Shown here: piece after piece, positions 5,443-5,717 of the stretch
How positions within the stretch are numbered: position 1 is the first letter of the stretch
Layout: each line of letters starts with the position of its first letter
NCBI GenBank assembly: GCA_023261915.1
Contig: JALRFT010000092.1
Coordinates: 1 to 5,717 of the forward strand
DNA: 5,717 nucleotides
From: Acidimicrobiales bacterium
GTDB taxonomy: Bacteria; Actinomycetota; Acidimicrobiia; Acidimicrobiales; Acidimicrobilacustridaceae
Direction of reading: 5' to 3'
Position numbers and translations under genes: made by a program
The notes under the pieces: model-generated
Told to the model about the DNA's origin: nothing
Database searches by the model: none
Seen by the model: only the letters and a program-made list of their open reading frames with translations

Positions 5443-5717
5443 ACCATCAACCGGTCGGTGCGCCACCACGCCATCCGCTGCGTGCCCACCCCCGCCTGGC
5501 GCTGCTCCAGTTCCTCGCCCTTTTCGGATTCTGGATGCTCCTCTCGTGGCGACTGGATCCGATGTATCTCGCCTTCGGACTCATCTCAGCGGCGAAATCC
5601 AGGCGACTTGAACAAAATCGGCGTGCTGCTATTGAGTCACGTCGTCGCAAAAAGGTTATGGTGAGTGCCACCCGTCGAACGTGCAGGAGTTTCCTGTCTG
5701 CCTATGACGTCGATCTG
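5439..5717 (+). CDS. mrpE: MrpE-like antiporter subunit, partial at the right edge and aberrant after about residue 52
   Basis: The frame starts at ATG 5439, overlapping the previous stop (ATGA), with GTGGGG 8 bases upstream. It stays open to the window end, giving 93 residues. After a Pro/Arg/His-rich leader comes the hydrophobic L-L-Q-F-L-A-L-F-G-F-W-M-L-L-S-W (22-37), then R-L-D-P-M-Y-L-A-F-G-L-I-S-A-A (38-52). This is the typical MrpE opening of F-W-x-L-L-S, x-L-D-P and x-x-G-L. MrpE is a small membrane subunit needed for Mrp complex assembly and activity, and its place after MrpD is normal. From residue 53 (base 5595) the expected hydrophobic continuation is replaced by an Arg/Lys-rich stretch (K-S-R-R-L-E-Q-N-R-R and onward), unlike MrpE. 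A join of unrelated sequence, a frameshift or an odd variant could explain this. Only the first ~52 residues support the assignment. Confidence 0.6.
   Translation, partial: MNHQPVGAPPRHPLRAHPRLALLQFLALFGFWMLLSWRLDPMYLAFGLISAAKSRRLEQNRRAAIESRRRKKVMVSATRRTCRSFLSAYDVDL

Noticed and set aside
5660..5696. Two small hairpins (GGTG-AGTGC-CACC and CAGGA-GTT-TCCTG) in the right tail
   Set aside because: Stems of 4-5 bp in a segment of doubtful origin; no recombinase, integron or attachment-site context supports a function.

Overview
The window is GC-rich and gene-dense. It most likely comes from an actinobacterium. The closest match I can recall for the cysteine-metabolism pair is the mycobacterial Mec/CysM system. 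An Acidimicrobiia-like lineage is plausible, but that is inference and no taxonomic marker in the window settles it.

Left part, minus strand: a Mec-type JAMM metallopeptidase (980-1408) is followed after 41 bp by cysM (138-938), a PLP-dependent cysteine synthase of the O-phosphoserine type. In Mycobacterium tuberculosis, CysM makes cysteine on the C-terminus of the sulfur carrier CysO and Mec releases it. Here mec and cysM sit side by side with no room for cysO between them. The cysM frame stops abruptly just after the PLP-binding G-I-S-S-G loop, about 55 residues short. The last ~145 bases of the window instead read as part of an unidentified hydrophobic protein in another minus-strand frame.

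Centre: smpB (1443-1952, plus strand) encodes the tmRNA-binding ribosome-rescue protein. It is divergent from mec, with only 34 bp between the preferred starts. A 168-bp gap (1953-2120) holds a short inverted repeat and no gene; tmRNA itself is not present.

Right part, plus strand: a tightly coupled operon for a multisubunit Mrp-like cation/proton antiporter. It has an MrpD-like subunit (2121-3605), a 55-residue single-span protein with a strongly acidic tail (3602-3769), a second, divergent MrpD-like subunit (3766-5442), and the start of an MrpE-like subunit (5439 to the window end). All three junctions are 4-base start/stop overlaps (GTGA, ATGA, ATGA), so translational coupling and fixed stoichiometry are likely. 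The first MrpD-like protein has the full set of channel Glu/Lys residues; the second has Ser where the TM7 Lys is expected. The MrpE-like frame loses its family character at about 5595 and becomes Arg/Lys-rich.

The most notable points are the unnamed acidic-tailed small membrane protein between the two antiporter subunits, the missing TM7 lysine in the second subunit, the absence of cysO, and the fact that both terminal genes lose homology 120-145 bases from the window ends. That last point looks more like chimeric contig ends than biology. I see no CRISPR array, insertion sequence, tRNA or rRNA, and no gene-free stretch longer than 300 bases.
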